Shown here: positions 46,178-54,170 of the stretch, in pieces
How the letters are laid out: every line of letters starts with the position of its first letter
Numbering within the stretch: the stretch's first letter is position 1
NCBI GenBank assembly: GCA_902589155.1
Contig: CACIRV010000002.1
Location: 98,804-162,803 of the forward strand
Reading direction: 5' to 3'
Length of the DNA stretch: 64,000 nt
Source: an uncultured Pelagibacteraceae bacterium
GTDB lineage: Bacteria > Pseudomonadota > Alphaproteobacteria > Pelagibacterales > Pelagibacteraceae
Position numbers and translations under genes: made by a program
The notes under the pieces: model-generated
The model's database searches: none
Seen by the model: the letters and a program-made list of their open reading frames with translations, nothing else
Told to the model about the DNA's origin: nothing

Positions 46178-46252
46178 TAATGATATTATCCCCTCTCGAA
46201 TGATATTTTATATATTTCGCTTAATAACAGGTCAAGTGAGAACGGCTCGCAA

Positions 46253-46633
46253 TTATTTGAGTTTTCCGTCTTTTCTCATCTGTTCTCTTATCTTAGTAGC
46301 TGAAATTTGCTGCGTTTTTTCATCAAGAACTATTTCCTCTATTTTATAGCCAACTCCTCTTCCATAACAAATGTTAGTAATATTTGGAACTAGAGTAACT
46401 TTAATTCTATTTTTATAATCTTTTAATGCTTCAAAGATGTTTTTTTTTACTGTTTCAAAATCAAAAGGATTATCGTCAACACCTTTAACATCACGTACCA
46501 TAATATTAACTTGGCCGGTTTTTTTTAATATTTCTTCAAAAAGTTTCTGATGACCTGCATGCCAAGGCTGCCATCGACCAAGCATCTGAGCGGTTGGGTT
46601 TTTATTATCCCAAACGTGATTGTCGTTCTTCAT
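46253..46633 (-). CDS. Small HxGH-type nucleotidyltransferase
   Basis: 126 residues. The HIGH-type motif is GRWQPWHAGHQKLF (18-31) and the end has ISATKIREQMRKDG, the S-x-T-x-IR motif of nucleotidyltransferases such as NMNAT, PPAT or ATP sulfurylase. It lies upstream of aprM on the same strand, so it could convert APS and pyrophosphate or be unrelated to sulfur. The length is too short for the usual ATP sulfurylase. Confidence 0.65.
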   Translation of the reverse strand: MKNDNHVWDNKNPTAQMLGRWQPWHAGHQKLFEEILKKTGQVNIMVRDVKGVDDNPFDFETVKKNIFEALKDYKNRIKVTLVPNITNICYGRGVGYKIEEIVLDEKTQQISATKIREQMRKDGKLK

Positions 46634-46655
46634 GAATAGTTACTATAAAATAACT

Positions 46656-47327
46656 TTAAGCAGCAATTTGTTCAAGCTTGTGCTTAGATGTCATTCCGCT
46701 TAAGAAGTTCCAGAGATATCTTGCGGTCAAAACTGAAGCTTTCTCAGCCTTTACTTGCTCTTCTTTGGAAAGACCGTCTAAAAGTTTTTCACACTCAGCT
46801 CTATGAATTACATCTGCAGATTTATGTGCTTCAAAAAATTCTAAACCTTCTTTGGTATTTACTCCATAAAACTTTTTTAATCCTTGAATTTTCGTTTCAG
46901 CTATTTCAGGAATTTGTCTCTCATAAGTATATAATGAAGCTAAGCCTTCAGCATAGGATTTTCTTGCTTGAGAAAAAAAATTATCAATCATATCCTTTGT
47001 GAACCAATCAAGTTTTACTTTTTCGATTTCTTTTTCGTCAGCTCCCATTGCTTTAGCAAAATTCTTCCATAATTTAGGATGATCTCCGTCTTTATTCTCT
47101 TCATCCTGTAAATTTTCTAAAAGAATTTTTCTTTTTTCTAAATCTTCACAGATAGAGTGTGTAGCGCTAATGTACCTTGGAAATGCTTTGACGTGTTGGT
47201 AATATTGTTCAGCATAATCTTTGATAATCTCTCTTGTTAACTTTCCTTCGTTCCAATACTTTTGATAAAATGGGTGTTTAAGTAAGTGATACTTATCTAA
47301 TTTTACTCCTAATTCTTTTGAAAACAT
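46656..47327 (-). CDS. CADD-like heme-oxygenase-fold oxidase (pABA synthesis)
   Basis: 223 residues. Like chlamydial CADD it has HPFYQKYW with Tyr21 (counterpart of the self-sacrificed Tyr27), YYQHVKAFPRY (42-52), NLQDEENKDGDHPKLW with Glu76 and His83, YTYERQIP with Glu136, and EAHKSADVIH with His168, Asp172 and His175, the full set of diiron ligands. CADD makes p-aminobenzoate for folate. It heads the operon with the nucleotidyltransferase and AprMBA, with 22 bases to the next gene. Confidence 0.82.
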   Translation of the reverse strand: MFSKELGVKLDKYHLLKHPFYQKYWNEGKLTREIIKDYAEQYYQHVKAFPRYISATHSICEDLEKRKILLENLQDEENKDGDHPKLWKNFAKAMGADEKEIEKVKLDWFTKDMIDNFFSQARKSYAEGLASLYTYERQIPEIAETKIQGLKKFYGVNTKEGLEFFEAHKSADVIHRAECEKLLDGLSKEEQVKAEKASVLTARYLWNFLSGMTSKHKLEQIAA

Positions 47328-47398
47328 TTTTGCTCCTTTGTTGATATGATTTTACAGTATTAAAATAACTTCTTTTATCAAAACAAAAAAAAACATAA

Positions 47399-47407
47399 TT
47401 ATCCACA
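47399..47407. promoter_or_regulatory. Isolated DnaA-box-like 9-mer
   Basis: The sequence TTATCCACA matches the DnaA consensus exactly. It is single; TTATCAACA occurs nearby at about 47492, but there is no cluster or unwinding element, so it is unlikely to be an origin. It lies in the leader of the CADD/apr operon. Confidence 0.25.
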
Positions 47408-47438
47408 ACCCTCCTAAATACAAGTGCTGATGTTCACC

Positions 47439-47459
47439 TTTTGATTCAGTTTTGATTCA
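47439..47459. repeat. Direct repeat with 11-bp period upstream of the CADD/apr operon
   Basis: TTTTGATTCA occurs at 47439-47448 and again at 47450-47459, on the same face of the helix. It lies about 110-130 bases upstream of the first gene of the CADD/apr operon and may be a regulator site. Confidence 0.4.
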
Positions 47460-47501
47460 CCTTCGGACTCATACTTCAACTAGCGATTGAGTTATCAACA
47501 A

Positions 47502-48725
47502 TTAAGTTATCACAGGAGATCTTACAATTGGCCTTTCATCGATAGGAAGGTGAACTAAAGCAGCGAACCCGGATAAAGCAATAGCAACATACCAGGCGTA
47601 ATCATACGAACCATATTGATCATAAAAATAACCACCTAAAAAAGCTCCAAGAAATGAACCAACTTGATGGCTCAAGAATACAATGCCAAAGAGCGTACTT
47701 AAATATTTCGTTCCAAAAATCTGGGCGACGATTCCATTAGTTGGAGGGACTGTTGAAAGCCAAACCATACCAAAAGTAATTCCAAAGAAAATTGACATTC
47801 CTAAGGATGGAGGTGAGAATATAAAAATAGAAATAATTACTGCTCTAGATGTATAAAGTAAACTTAATAAGATTTTTTTACTATATTTTGTTCCAAGATA
47901 ACCCATACCTAGAGTTCCAACTATATTAAATAAGCCTATAAGAGCTAATATAATTGTTGCAGGCCATCCATCCATTCCTCTGTCCTGCATATAACCTGGA
48001 ATATGAGTTCCCACTAAAGTTATTTGAAAACCACAAACAAAAAAGCCACTAAGCAATAGTTTATAACCCTTGTGAGAAAAAGCTTCTTTCATTGATTCTA
48101 AAAAAGTTTGATCTTTTATATTTTCAGTGTTAGGTAAAATTTTTTTTGAGGGGAAAAGAAATAAAGAAGCAATTGCTCCAATTAGTACAAAAAACATAAA
48201 ATATTTAAAAGTTTGCTGCCATCCTACTTCTCCTAAACTATATTTGGTAAATAGTGGTGCAAGAAAATATCCTATTGAAGCAGCAGCTGTAACTAACCCT
48301 GTCGCTAATGTTCTATTTTTGTCTGTAAAATGTTTTCCAACTTCAGAAACAGGAACTGCAAGAGCAGTAGCTCCTAAAGCTGTTCCAACGAGAACGCCTA
48401 AACTAATTTGAAAAAATATTCCTGTATTAGGACCAGAATAGATCATATAAATTCCAAGAGCAAAAATTATAAAACCTATAAAGACGGCTTTATTTCCTCC
48501 AAACTTATCTGCTAATAATCCAAATATTGGGGCGAACATTCCCCAGAAAATCATCTGTATTCCAATCGCTAAACCAAATTCAGTTCTAGTGACCCCCAAA
48601 CTTTCCTCGAAGGCCTGAAAAAATAGACCAAAAGTTTGTCTCAATCCCATTGAAATAAGAATTACAGTGCAAGCTGAAGCCAAAACAATAAGAGTTATTC
48701 TGTTTGAAATAAATTTTTCTGACAT
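47502..48725 (-). CDS. MFS transporter (oxalate/formate antiporter-like group)
   Basis: 407 residues with 12 membrane helices. The start is hydrophobic with GLRQTFGLFFQAFEESLGVT, and the loop 2-3 motif GLLADKFGGNKA is the usual MFS G-x-x-x-D-R/K-x-G signature. Substrate is unknown. It overlaps the downstream cystathionine lyase-like gene by one base. Confidence 0.82.
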   Translation of the reverse strand: MSEKFISNRITLIVLASACTVILISMGLRQTFGLFFQAFEESLGVTRTEFGLAIGIQMIFWGMFAPIFGLLADKFGGNKAVFIGFIIFALGIYMIYSGPNTGIFFQISLGVLVGTALGATALAVPVSEVGKHFTDKNRTLATGLVTAAASIGYFLAPLFTKYSLGEVGWQQTFKYFMFFVLIGAIASLFLFPSKKILPNTENIKDQTFLESMKEAFSHKGYKLLLSGFFVCGFQITLVGTHIPGYMQDRGMDGWPATIILALIGLFNIVGTLGMGYLGTKYSKKILLSLLYTSRAVIISIFIFSPPSLGMSIFFGITFGMVWLSTVPPTNGIVAQIFGTKYLSTLFGIVFLSHQVGSFLGAFLGGYFYDQYGSYDYAWYVAIALSGFAALVHLPIDERPIVRSPVIT

Positions 48726-49915
48726 TATTTAATATTTTTTAAAGATTTTTTTAAATCTTCAATCAAATCTTTTGGATCTTCAAGTCCAATATGAAGTCTT
48801 ACAATATATTCATCTTTAGCAAATTTAAAGTATTGTCTTGTTTGTGTATATTTAGTTTTAGTTCTTAAGTCTTGAAAAAGCACGAGACTTTCAAAACCAC
48901 CCCAACTATAACCGATTCCAAACAATTGTAGAGAATTAACAAATTTAATTACAGAAGATTTTTTTTTACTTTTGATAACAATTGAAAATAGACCGTTAGC
49001 TCCAGAATAATATTTTTTCCACAATTTATACCTTTTAGAGGAAGGTTTATAAGGATAAAGAATTTCTTTTATCTTTTTTTGTTTTTTTAAAAAATTAATT
49101 ACGATCCTCGTATTTTCATGGTGCTTCTTAAGCCTTACATCTAAAGTTCTTAGGCCTCTAATAATTAAATACGCTTCGTCAGCGGACATTCTATAACCTG
49201 ATAGTTTATAAAAAAACATTACTTTATTAAAAACTTTTCTATTTACTGCCAATGATCCACCCATTGCATCTGAATGACCAGAATAATATTTTGTTGCTGA
49301 GGTGAAAGATAAATCAAATCCTAGTTTAAGAGGCTTTAAATATAATGGTGTTCCCCAAGTATTATCAAGAAAAGTTAAAATATTTTTTCTTTTTGCTAGT
49401 CTTGTTATTTTAGATAGATCCTGAAATTCGAAAGTGCTACTTCCAGGATTTTCAACTATTATCATTTTGGTTTTTTTAGTAATTTTATCTTTTAAATCTT
49501 CAAACTTATCTGGGTCATAAAACTTTGCATTAATATTAAATTCTTTTACAAGATTTTCTGATATTTCTTTAGTTGGACCATAAACATTATCTGAAACTAA
49601 AATTTCATCACCTGGTCTACATAAGCTCATAATAGCAAGAGCAACTCCGCCAAATCCAGTCCCCGTTAGAAAAACATGATAAGCTTGTTCCAATTCTTTA
49701 AGAATATTTTCTAATTCTATTGTCGTCGTGCTCCCATATCTTCCATAACTGTAATAACTAATTTTCTTTTTTGCTTGAATCCTTTTTTCATGCTGTAAAA
49801 GTTCTTGCATAGAGTTAAAAAGTATAGTGGATGCTCTTGTTACAGGAGGGTTTGCTGACCTATTAGTGCTATCTTTGGTTGGGTGTTTTAAAAACGTGCT
49901 TATAGACTTTTTCAT
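48725..49915 (-). CDS. metC: Cys/Met metabolism PLP enzyme (cystathionine beta-lyase-like)
   Basis: About 396 residues from ATG 49915, where the protein begins MKKSISTFLKHPTKDSTNRS; the longer frame to 50026 encodes an unlikely hydrophobic leader. The PLP lysine is in TSATKYYSGHSDAMGG, with YSYGRYGSTTT and LTFLDNTWGTP before it. Members include cystathionine beta-lyase and methionine gamma-lyase. Homocysteine supply is a likely role; the exact reaction is uncertain. Confidence 0.8.
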   Translation of the reverse strand: MKKSISTFLKHPTKDSTNRSANPPVTRASTILFNSMQELLQHEKRIQAKKKISYYSYGRYGSTTTIELENILKELEQAYHVFLTGTGFGGVALAIMSLCRPGDEILVSDNVYGPTKEISENLVKEFNINAKFYDPDKFEDLKDKITKKTKMIIVENPGSSTFEFQDLSKITRLAKRKNILTFLDNTWGTPLYLKPLKLGFDLSFTSATKYYSGHSDAMGGSLAVNRKVFNKVMFFYKLSGYRMSADEAYLIIRGLRTLDVRLKKHHENTRIVINFLKKQKKIKEILYPYKPSSKRYKLWKKYYSGANGLFSIVIKSKKKSSVIKFVNSLQLFGIGYSWGGFESLVLFQDLRTKTKYTQTRQYFKFAKDEYIVRLHIGLEDPKDLIEDLKKSLKNIK

Positions 49916-49980
49916 AAAATAAGTATAATTGAAACTTACATAAGTTTTATACAACAAAATATACAAAAGGAGGCAAAAAT

Positions 49981-50064
49981 ATGGGTTATCCCAAAAAACA
50001 TCGAGGTCGTAGGAAAATTGGCTCAAAAAAAAGAAGAGCTAGAAAAAGAAATAAGAGAAAATAA
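49981..50064 (+). CDS. 27-residue very basic protein with a perfect Shine-Dalgarno site
   Basis: A short frame ATG 49981 to TAA 50064 encodes 27 residues, over half of them Lys or Arg, beginning MGYPKKHRGRRK. It is preceded by AGGAGG (about 49968-49973) with a 7-base spacing, the best ribosome site in the neighbourhood. The composition is like small ribosome-associated proteins. The next gene starts 22 bases later, and the promoter region is shared with the divergent metC-like gene. No family recognised. Confidence 0.6.
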   Translation: MGYPKKHRGRRKIGSKKRRARKRNKRK

Positions 50065-50086
50065 TCAATATTTATAATTTATATTT

Positions 50087-50788
50087 ATGAAAGAAATAGC
50101 TCAAATAAGAAAATTGAGTTTATGGATTTTTATAATCCCAATACTCGCAATAAATTTGTGTTTAATTATTTCACAAAATCCTGAATTTTTTGAAAATACT
50201 ATTTTTGAAGTAGATCAACTTGGAAGGTCTGCATTTTCTATTCCATATATTGATGGCAGCCTATCAATAAGTAGAGCCTCGAGAACTTTCCCTCAATATT
50301 TGATATTTAAACCTGCAATGTTTCTAACTGCCGCACTTTTATTTCTTTACTGGAAAAATAATAACTTACTAATAAATAATCTTAATTCAACAAATATAAG
50401 CTATAAATTTAAAACATTTGGAATCTTATCTGCTATATTTTTAGTAATTCACTCTATATTGCTCGGTGTAAAATTTGATATTCAAATTTATAAACTTTTT
50501 AGAAGAGTGGTTCTTTTATTTTTTATTATATTTGAAATAATTGCTCAGGGAATTTTAGTCTACCACTTTTATAAACTTAAAGCTAAGTTAGAAAAATTAA
50601 TTAATAAAAAAATATTGGTTCTAAAAATTATCTTAGTAAGCGTTCTTGCTTCAGTAGCAATTTTAAGTTTGCCTATTTTAGTTACAAAAGGAAATACACA
50701 TTTCAAGCATGCATTAGAATGGAATTACTTTGTTGGGGTAGTATTATTTTATTTGTTTTCAAGATTTTTTTGGAAAGGAACCGCGTAA
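50087..50788 (+). CDS. Multi-spanning membrane protein of unknown function
   Basis: 233 residues with about six hydrophobic segments (around 12-30, 78-95, 108-126, 137-160, 172-195 and 212-228). The first external loop (about 30-72) is polar, with SLSISRASRTFPQYL. No known motif found. It follows the tiny basic-protein gene closely, and its stop codon overlaps the T run of the terminator from the opposite strand. Confidence 0.65.
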   Translation: MKEIAQIRKLSLWIFIIPILAINLCLIISQNPEFFENTIFEVDQLGRSAFSIPYIDGSLSISRASRTFPQYLIFKPAMFLTAALLFLYWKNNNLLINNLNSTNISYKFKTFGILSAIFLVIHSILLGVKFDIQIYKLFRRVVLLFFIIFEIIAQGILVYHFYKLKAKLEKLINKKILVLKIILVSVLASVAILSLPILVTKGNTHFKHALEWNYFVGVVLFYLFSRFFWKGTA

Positions 50789-50990
50789 AAAATCAAAGAT
50801 TCAGTAGGTTTCCCTACCGAACCTTTAAATTTTGTGACGCTGTTGAAGTACTACCTTCGTCACCAATCACAGGAGATGTTTAGTACTGCTGTCTCCCGTT
50901 TTCTGCCCTTTAAGCTTGAACCTCTCGGTTTTTCCCTAAATGGCCAGTTAAGAGTTGCCTCTTAATTAATTAGATTAAATCATATTAAAA
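50787..50990 (-). ncRNA. Structured RNA candidate of unknown class between mnmA and a membrane-protein gene
   Basis: The 246-base gap holds five consecutive hairpins readable on the minus strand: TTAAGAG-GCAA-CTCTTAA (50948-50965); a long arm CTGGCCATTTA with TAAAGGGCAG closing a hairpin AACC-GAGA-GGTT; CGGGAGA with TCTCCTG; GTGACG with CGTCAC; and finally AAAGGTTCGGTAGG-GAAA-CCTACTGAATCTTT (50795-50826, two G-T pairs) followed by six T (50787-50792). Three loops are GNRA-type. Two loops each contain AGTACT, which is self-complementary. The 5' end is uncertain; a TTGAGA-18-CATTAT promoter-like pair occurs around 50995-51015. It does not match SRP, tmRNA or RNase P signatures. Confidence 0.65.
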
Positions 50991-51034
50991 AAATAATGGT
51001 ATCACCTTATACGTGCTCTCAAATCAGTTGTTAA

Positions 51035-52165
51035 CTAAGTGGATAAGTTTCTATTATATGCCTTATGAATCCAGCCGCCACCAAGCACTTTATCCCCAAA
51101 ATCATCTTTAGAATAAAAAACACAAGCTTGCCCAGGTGAAATACCAGTTTCGCTTTCTAATATTTCAACTTTTGCATTGCTATCTGAGATAACTATTTTT
51201 GCTTTAAGAAGTTTTCCCGTAGATCTAACTTTTATATTAATCAAATTTTCAAAATCTTTTTCGTTTCCTAATAGATTTATATCTCTTAATTTAATTTCTT
51301 TAATCTCTAAAAACTCTTTCGCTCCAACTATTATTGTATTGTTATCTGCATTAATATTTACAACATACAAAGGTTTATCGTTTGATATTTTAATTCCCTT
51401 TCTTTGACCGATAGTGTAATTGATTATTCCTTCATGTTCTCCTATTGGATTACCAGAAATATCCAATATTTTCCCCGGTTTAAAAGACCCAGGTCTAAAT
51501 TTTTTTATAACTGAACTGTAATCCCCATTTGGAACAAAACAAATGTCTTGGCTATCTGGTTTATCTGCAACATTGAGTTTTAATTTTTGGGCTATAGACC
51601 TCGTTTGAGACTTATCAATTTCGCCCAGCGGAAACCTAAGATAATCAAGTTGTTCTTGCGATGTACTAAATAAAAAATAGCTTTGGTCTCGATTCTGATC
51701 TTTTGCTCTATACATGTTTGCTTTTCCATTTTTTTGAATTCTAGAAACATAGTGACCAGTAACCAATGCGTCTGCATTTAAATCTTTAGCATATTTAAAT
51801 AAGTCTCTAAATTTAACAGTTTGGTTACATTGCACACATGGAATAGGAGTTTCACCTGCAACATAACTATCTATAAAAGAATCAATAACTTCAGATTTAA
51901 ATTTTTTTTGATAAAATAAAATCTCGTGCTTTATATCGAGTTTTTCTGATACTCTTTTTGCGTCTAAAATATCTTGACCTGCACAACATTGTCTTCCCTC
52001 TTTAGATGGTTTTGCATCATCATATAATTTTAAAGTAATTCCAGTTACATCATAACCAGCTTCTTGCATTAATGCTGCAACAACAGAAGAGTCTACGCCA
52101 CCAGACATTGCAACAACAACTTTGGTATCTTTAGGTGCTTTTTTTATACCTAGTGAATTAATCAT
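51035..52165 (-). CDS. mnmA: tRNA-specific 2-thiouridylase
   Basis: 376 residues. PP-loop motif SGGVDSS (21-27), [13 protein letters not shown], catalytic Cys113 in [25 protein letters not shown] with the second catalytic cysteine, and C-terminal YTIGQRKGI. It places sulfur on U34 of Lys, Glu and Gln tRNAs. It is divergent from cysQ, and the unassigned RNA lies downstream on the same strand. Confidence 0.95.
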   Translation of the reverse strand: MINSLGIKKAPKDTKVVVAMSGGVDSSVVAALMQEAGYDVTGITLKLYDDAKPSKEGRQCCAGQDILDAKRVSEKLDIKHEILFYQKKFKSEVIDSFIDSYVAGETPIPCVQCNQTVKFRDLFKYAKDLNADALVTGHYVSRIQKNGKANMYRAKDQNRDQSYFLFSTSQEQLDYLRFPLGEIDKSQTRSIAQKLKLNVADKPDSQDICFVPNGDYSSVIKKFRPGSFKPGKILDISGNPIGEHEGIINYTIGQRKGIKISNDKPLYVVNINADNNTIIVGAKEFLEIKEIKLRDINLLGNEKDFENLINIKVRSTGKLLKAKIVISDSNAKVEILESETGISPGQACVFYSKDDFGDKVLGGGWIHKAYNRNLST

Positions 52166-52202
52166 TAAACGTGTATATTATAAATAAATAAAACTTTCCA
52201 TT

Positions 52203-52994
52203 ATGCATTACGATACAAAGAGTAAAGATTTCAAGAATATATCAGAGGGACTTATAGAAACCTTTAGAAAAGCAGGTCATGAGTCTATTGAAATTGAAAA
52301 AAAAGGACTAAAAATAAAAAATAAAGAAGATGGATCGCCTGTTACGAACGGAGATTTAAGAGTTAACGAAATTATTTGTGAAAAAATCAATCAACTAACT
52401 CCTAATATACCTATAGTTTCAGAAGAAACAGTAGATTTAAAAAAAAAGAATACACTAAGCACATATTGGCTTATTGATCCAATTGATGGAACAAAAGAGT
52501 ATATTGCAGGAAGAGATGAGTACACTTTAAATGCAGGTTTAATAGTTAATAATCTTCCAGCTATTGGATTAATTGGAGTTCCAAAAAAAGATAGAATTTT
52601 TTACTCTTATGGCAAAAATAATTCTTTCTTACTTGAAAAAGATGAAATTATAAAATTAAATTGTAAAAAAAAAACACCTAGTAATGAGGTAATTGCTCTA
52701 ACAAATCATAAAAATCCACCTGAACTAATACTAAATAAACTTAAAGAATTTGGTGTAACATCTTTTAGAAAATTAAGTAGTTCATATAAATATTGTGTTA
52801 TAGCAACTGGAGAATATGACTTGTACGCTGATAAAGTTAGAGCTAATGAATGGGATGATGCAGCTGGTCACGCTATAGCCGAAAGTGCTGGAGCTATCGT
52901 AACTAGTTTGGACAATAAATCATTTAAATATGGAAAAGAAGATTATAAAAATCCTACTATTTTAATTAGACGAAGTAAAAACTTAAATGCTTAA
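52203..52994 (+). CDS. cysQ: 3'(2'),5'-bisphosphate nucleotidase (CysQ-like)
   Basis: 263 residues, Li-sensitive metal phosphatase family. LIDPIDGTKEYIAG (metal site DPIDGT), IVSEETVD and WDDAAGHAIAESAGAIV are typical. It recycles adenosine 3',5'-bisphosphate, a by-product of sulfate assimilation and sulfotransferase reactions; some relatives are inositol phosphatases. It overlaps a small reading frame by eight bases. Confidence 0.87.
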   Translation: MHYDTKSKDFKNISEGLIETFRKAGHESIEIEKKGLKIKNKEDGSPVTNGDLRVNEIICEKINQLTPNIPIVSEETVDLKKKNTLSTYWLIDPIDGTKEYIAGRDEYTLNAGLIVNNLPAIGLIGVPKKDRIFYSYGKNNSFLLEKDEIIKLNCKKKTPSNEVIALTNHKNPPELILNKLKEFGVTSFRKLSSSYKYCVIATGEYDLYADKVRANEWDDAAGHAIAESAGAIVTSLDNKSFKYGKEDYKNPTILIRRSKNLNA

Positions 52995-53130
52995 AACAAT
53001 ATTAGCTATAGTAATATCAGTTACTTTTTTTGGTGTACTTTTTTTTATAATTGTAAGAAATCTTCTTAAAAGCAAATTAGATCAGCTAGTAAAAGAAGAA
53101 AAAGAAAAAAAATTAAATAATCTTAAGTAA
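52987..53130 (+). CDS. 47-residue single-pass membrane protein
   Basis: An open frame of 47 codons from ATG 52987 overlapping the cysQ end by eight bases. It encodes a hydrophobic helix (about 4-24, TILAIVISVTFFGVLFFIIV) and then a lysine/glutamate-rich tail, and ends within the recX gene on the opposite strand. It looks like a typical small inner-membrane protein. Weak support beyond composition and position. Confidence 0.5.
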   Translation: MLKTILAIVISVTFFGVLFFIIVRNLLKSKLDQLVKEEKEKKLNNLK

Positions 53131-53673
53131 TTTATTAAACTCATCTACATCAAGATTTAAGACTCTTTTTGATAAGTCAAAAGCAAAGCCACTTCTAGCA
53201 AGAATTCCCATATCTTTTTTATAAAATAATTCTCTATTGGCCTGTGGTCTTACGGGTCCAATTCTTCTTCTTTTACATAATTTTAACGCTGACACAAAAT
53301 CAGGTTCGATCTGATCTTCTTTAATCTTATCAATACTTTGTTTAATATATTTACTATCTATACCTTTGCTTCTTAAAGATTGATTAATTTTATTTAAAGA
53401 ATAACCTCGCCTTAAAAACATTCGTGCTTTAGAATCTGAATAAAGTTCATCATTAACAATTCTATTTTTCTCAAGTTTTTTTATTATTTCATCGATTATT
53501 GATGAAACTTCTTTTTTCGATTGAGTGCCTTTAATTTTAGTTAAATATTTTTTTAATAAATAAACTTTTAGCTGTTGTTTTGATGGGCTATACTTCTCTA
53601 AATAGGAATAGGCTAAATCTTTTAAACTAGTGGTAAGGTCTTCAAAATCACTTTTATTTGATGTGGGATTCAT
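53113..53673 (-). CDS. recX: RecX-family regulatory protein
   Basis: 186 residues. A run of helical repeats like DLAYSYLEKYSPSKQQLKVYLLKKY, IIKKLEKNRIVNDELYSDSK and INQSLRSKGIDSKYIKQSI fits RecX, which inhibits RecA. The C-terminal part is basic. No recA is adjacent. It is divergent from the DUF4281 gene. Confidence 0.8.
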   Translation of the reverse strand: MNPTSNKSDFEDLTTSLKDLAYSYLEKYSPSKQQLKVYLLKKYLTKIKGTQSKKEVSSIIDEIIKKLEKNRIVNDELYSDSKARMFLRRGYSLNKINQSLRSKGIDSKYIKQSIDKIKEDQIEPDFVSALKLCKRRRIGPVRPQANRELFYKKDMGILARSGFAFDLSKRVLNLDVDEFNKLLKII

Positions 53674-53699
53674 TAAGTTAATATACTATATTATTTTTC

Positions 53700-54170
53700 A
53701 TGATAAATAATCTTCTAGGTATATTGAGCTATGAAAATATTTACTTAATCGCCAATTGGGGTGTTATACCATTTTGGCTGTTGTTGATAATTCTTCCAAA
53801 TCATAGCTTAACCAATTTTTTCGTACAATCTGTTATTACTCCTTTGATTTTAGCAGTAGCCTACGCCTATGTAGCATATGATATTTTTTTAGAAGGAAAT
53901 ATATTGGACAGTTTTCAATTGTATAGTGGATTAGATGGTCTCTATTCCATGTTTTCCAGCGAAGCTTTTCTTTTGATATTTTGGATTCATTTTTTAGCAA
54001 TTAGTTTATTTTTAGGAGCTTGGATTACAAGAGACTCAAAAAAATACATGGTTCCTAGATTTTTCGTAATAATTTCTTTAATCTTAACATATTTTACTGG
54101 TCCAGTTGGTTTATTAATTTATTGGTTTTTTAGAATTTTTTTTGCGAAAAAAATTAATTTTGATGATTAA
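53700..54170 (+). CDS. DUF4281 (ABA4-like) membrane protein
   Basis: 156 residues, four hydrophobic helices. FWLLLIILPNH near the N terminus, FWIHFLAISLFLGAWITRD and TGPVGLLIYW match the DUF4281 family, whose plant member ABA4 acts in neoxanthin formation. A photosynthetic pigment role is unlikely here; function is unknown. Its last eight bases overlap the next gene. Confidence 0.7.
   Translation: MINNLLGILSYENIYLIANWGVIPFWLLLIILPNHSLTNFFVQSVITPLILAVAYAYVAYDIFLEGNILDSFQLYSGLDGLYSMFSSEAFLLIFWIHFLAISLFLGAWITRDSKKYMVPRFFVIISLILTYFTGPVGLLIYWFFRIFFAKKINFDD

Noticed and set aside
47399..47500. A replication origin, because of TTATCCACA and TTATCAACA.
   Set aside because: Only two DnaA-like boxes are present, with no dnaA or gidA genes and no AT-rich unwinding repeats beside them.
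50787..50990. 6S, SRP, tmRNA or RNase P RNA.
   Set aside because: The signature segments of SRP, tmRNA and RNase P RNAs are absent, and the 5' and 3' ends do not close as in 6S RNA. It is kept as an unassigned structured RNA.
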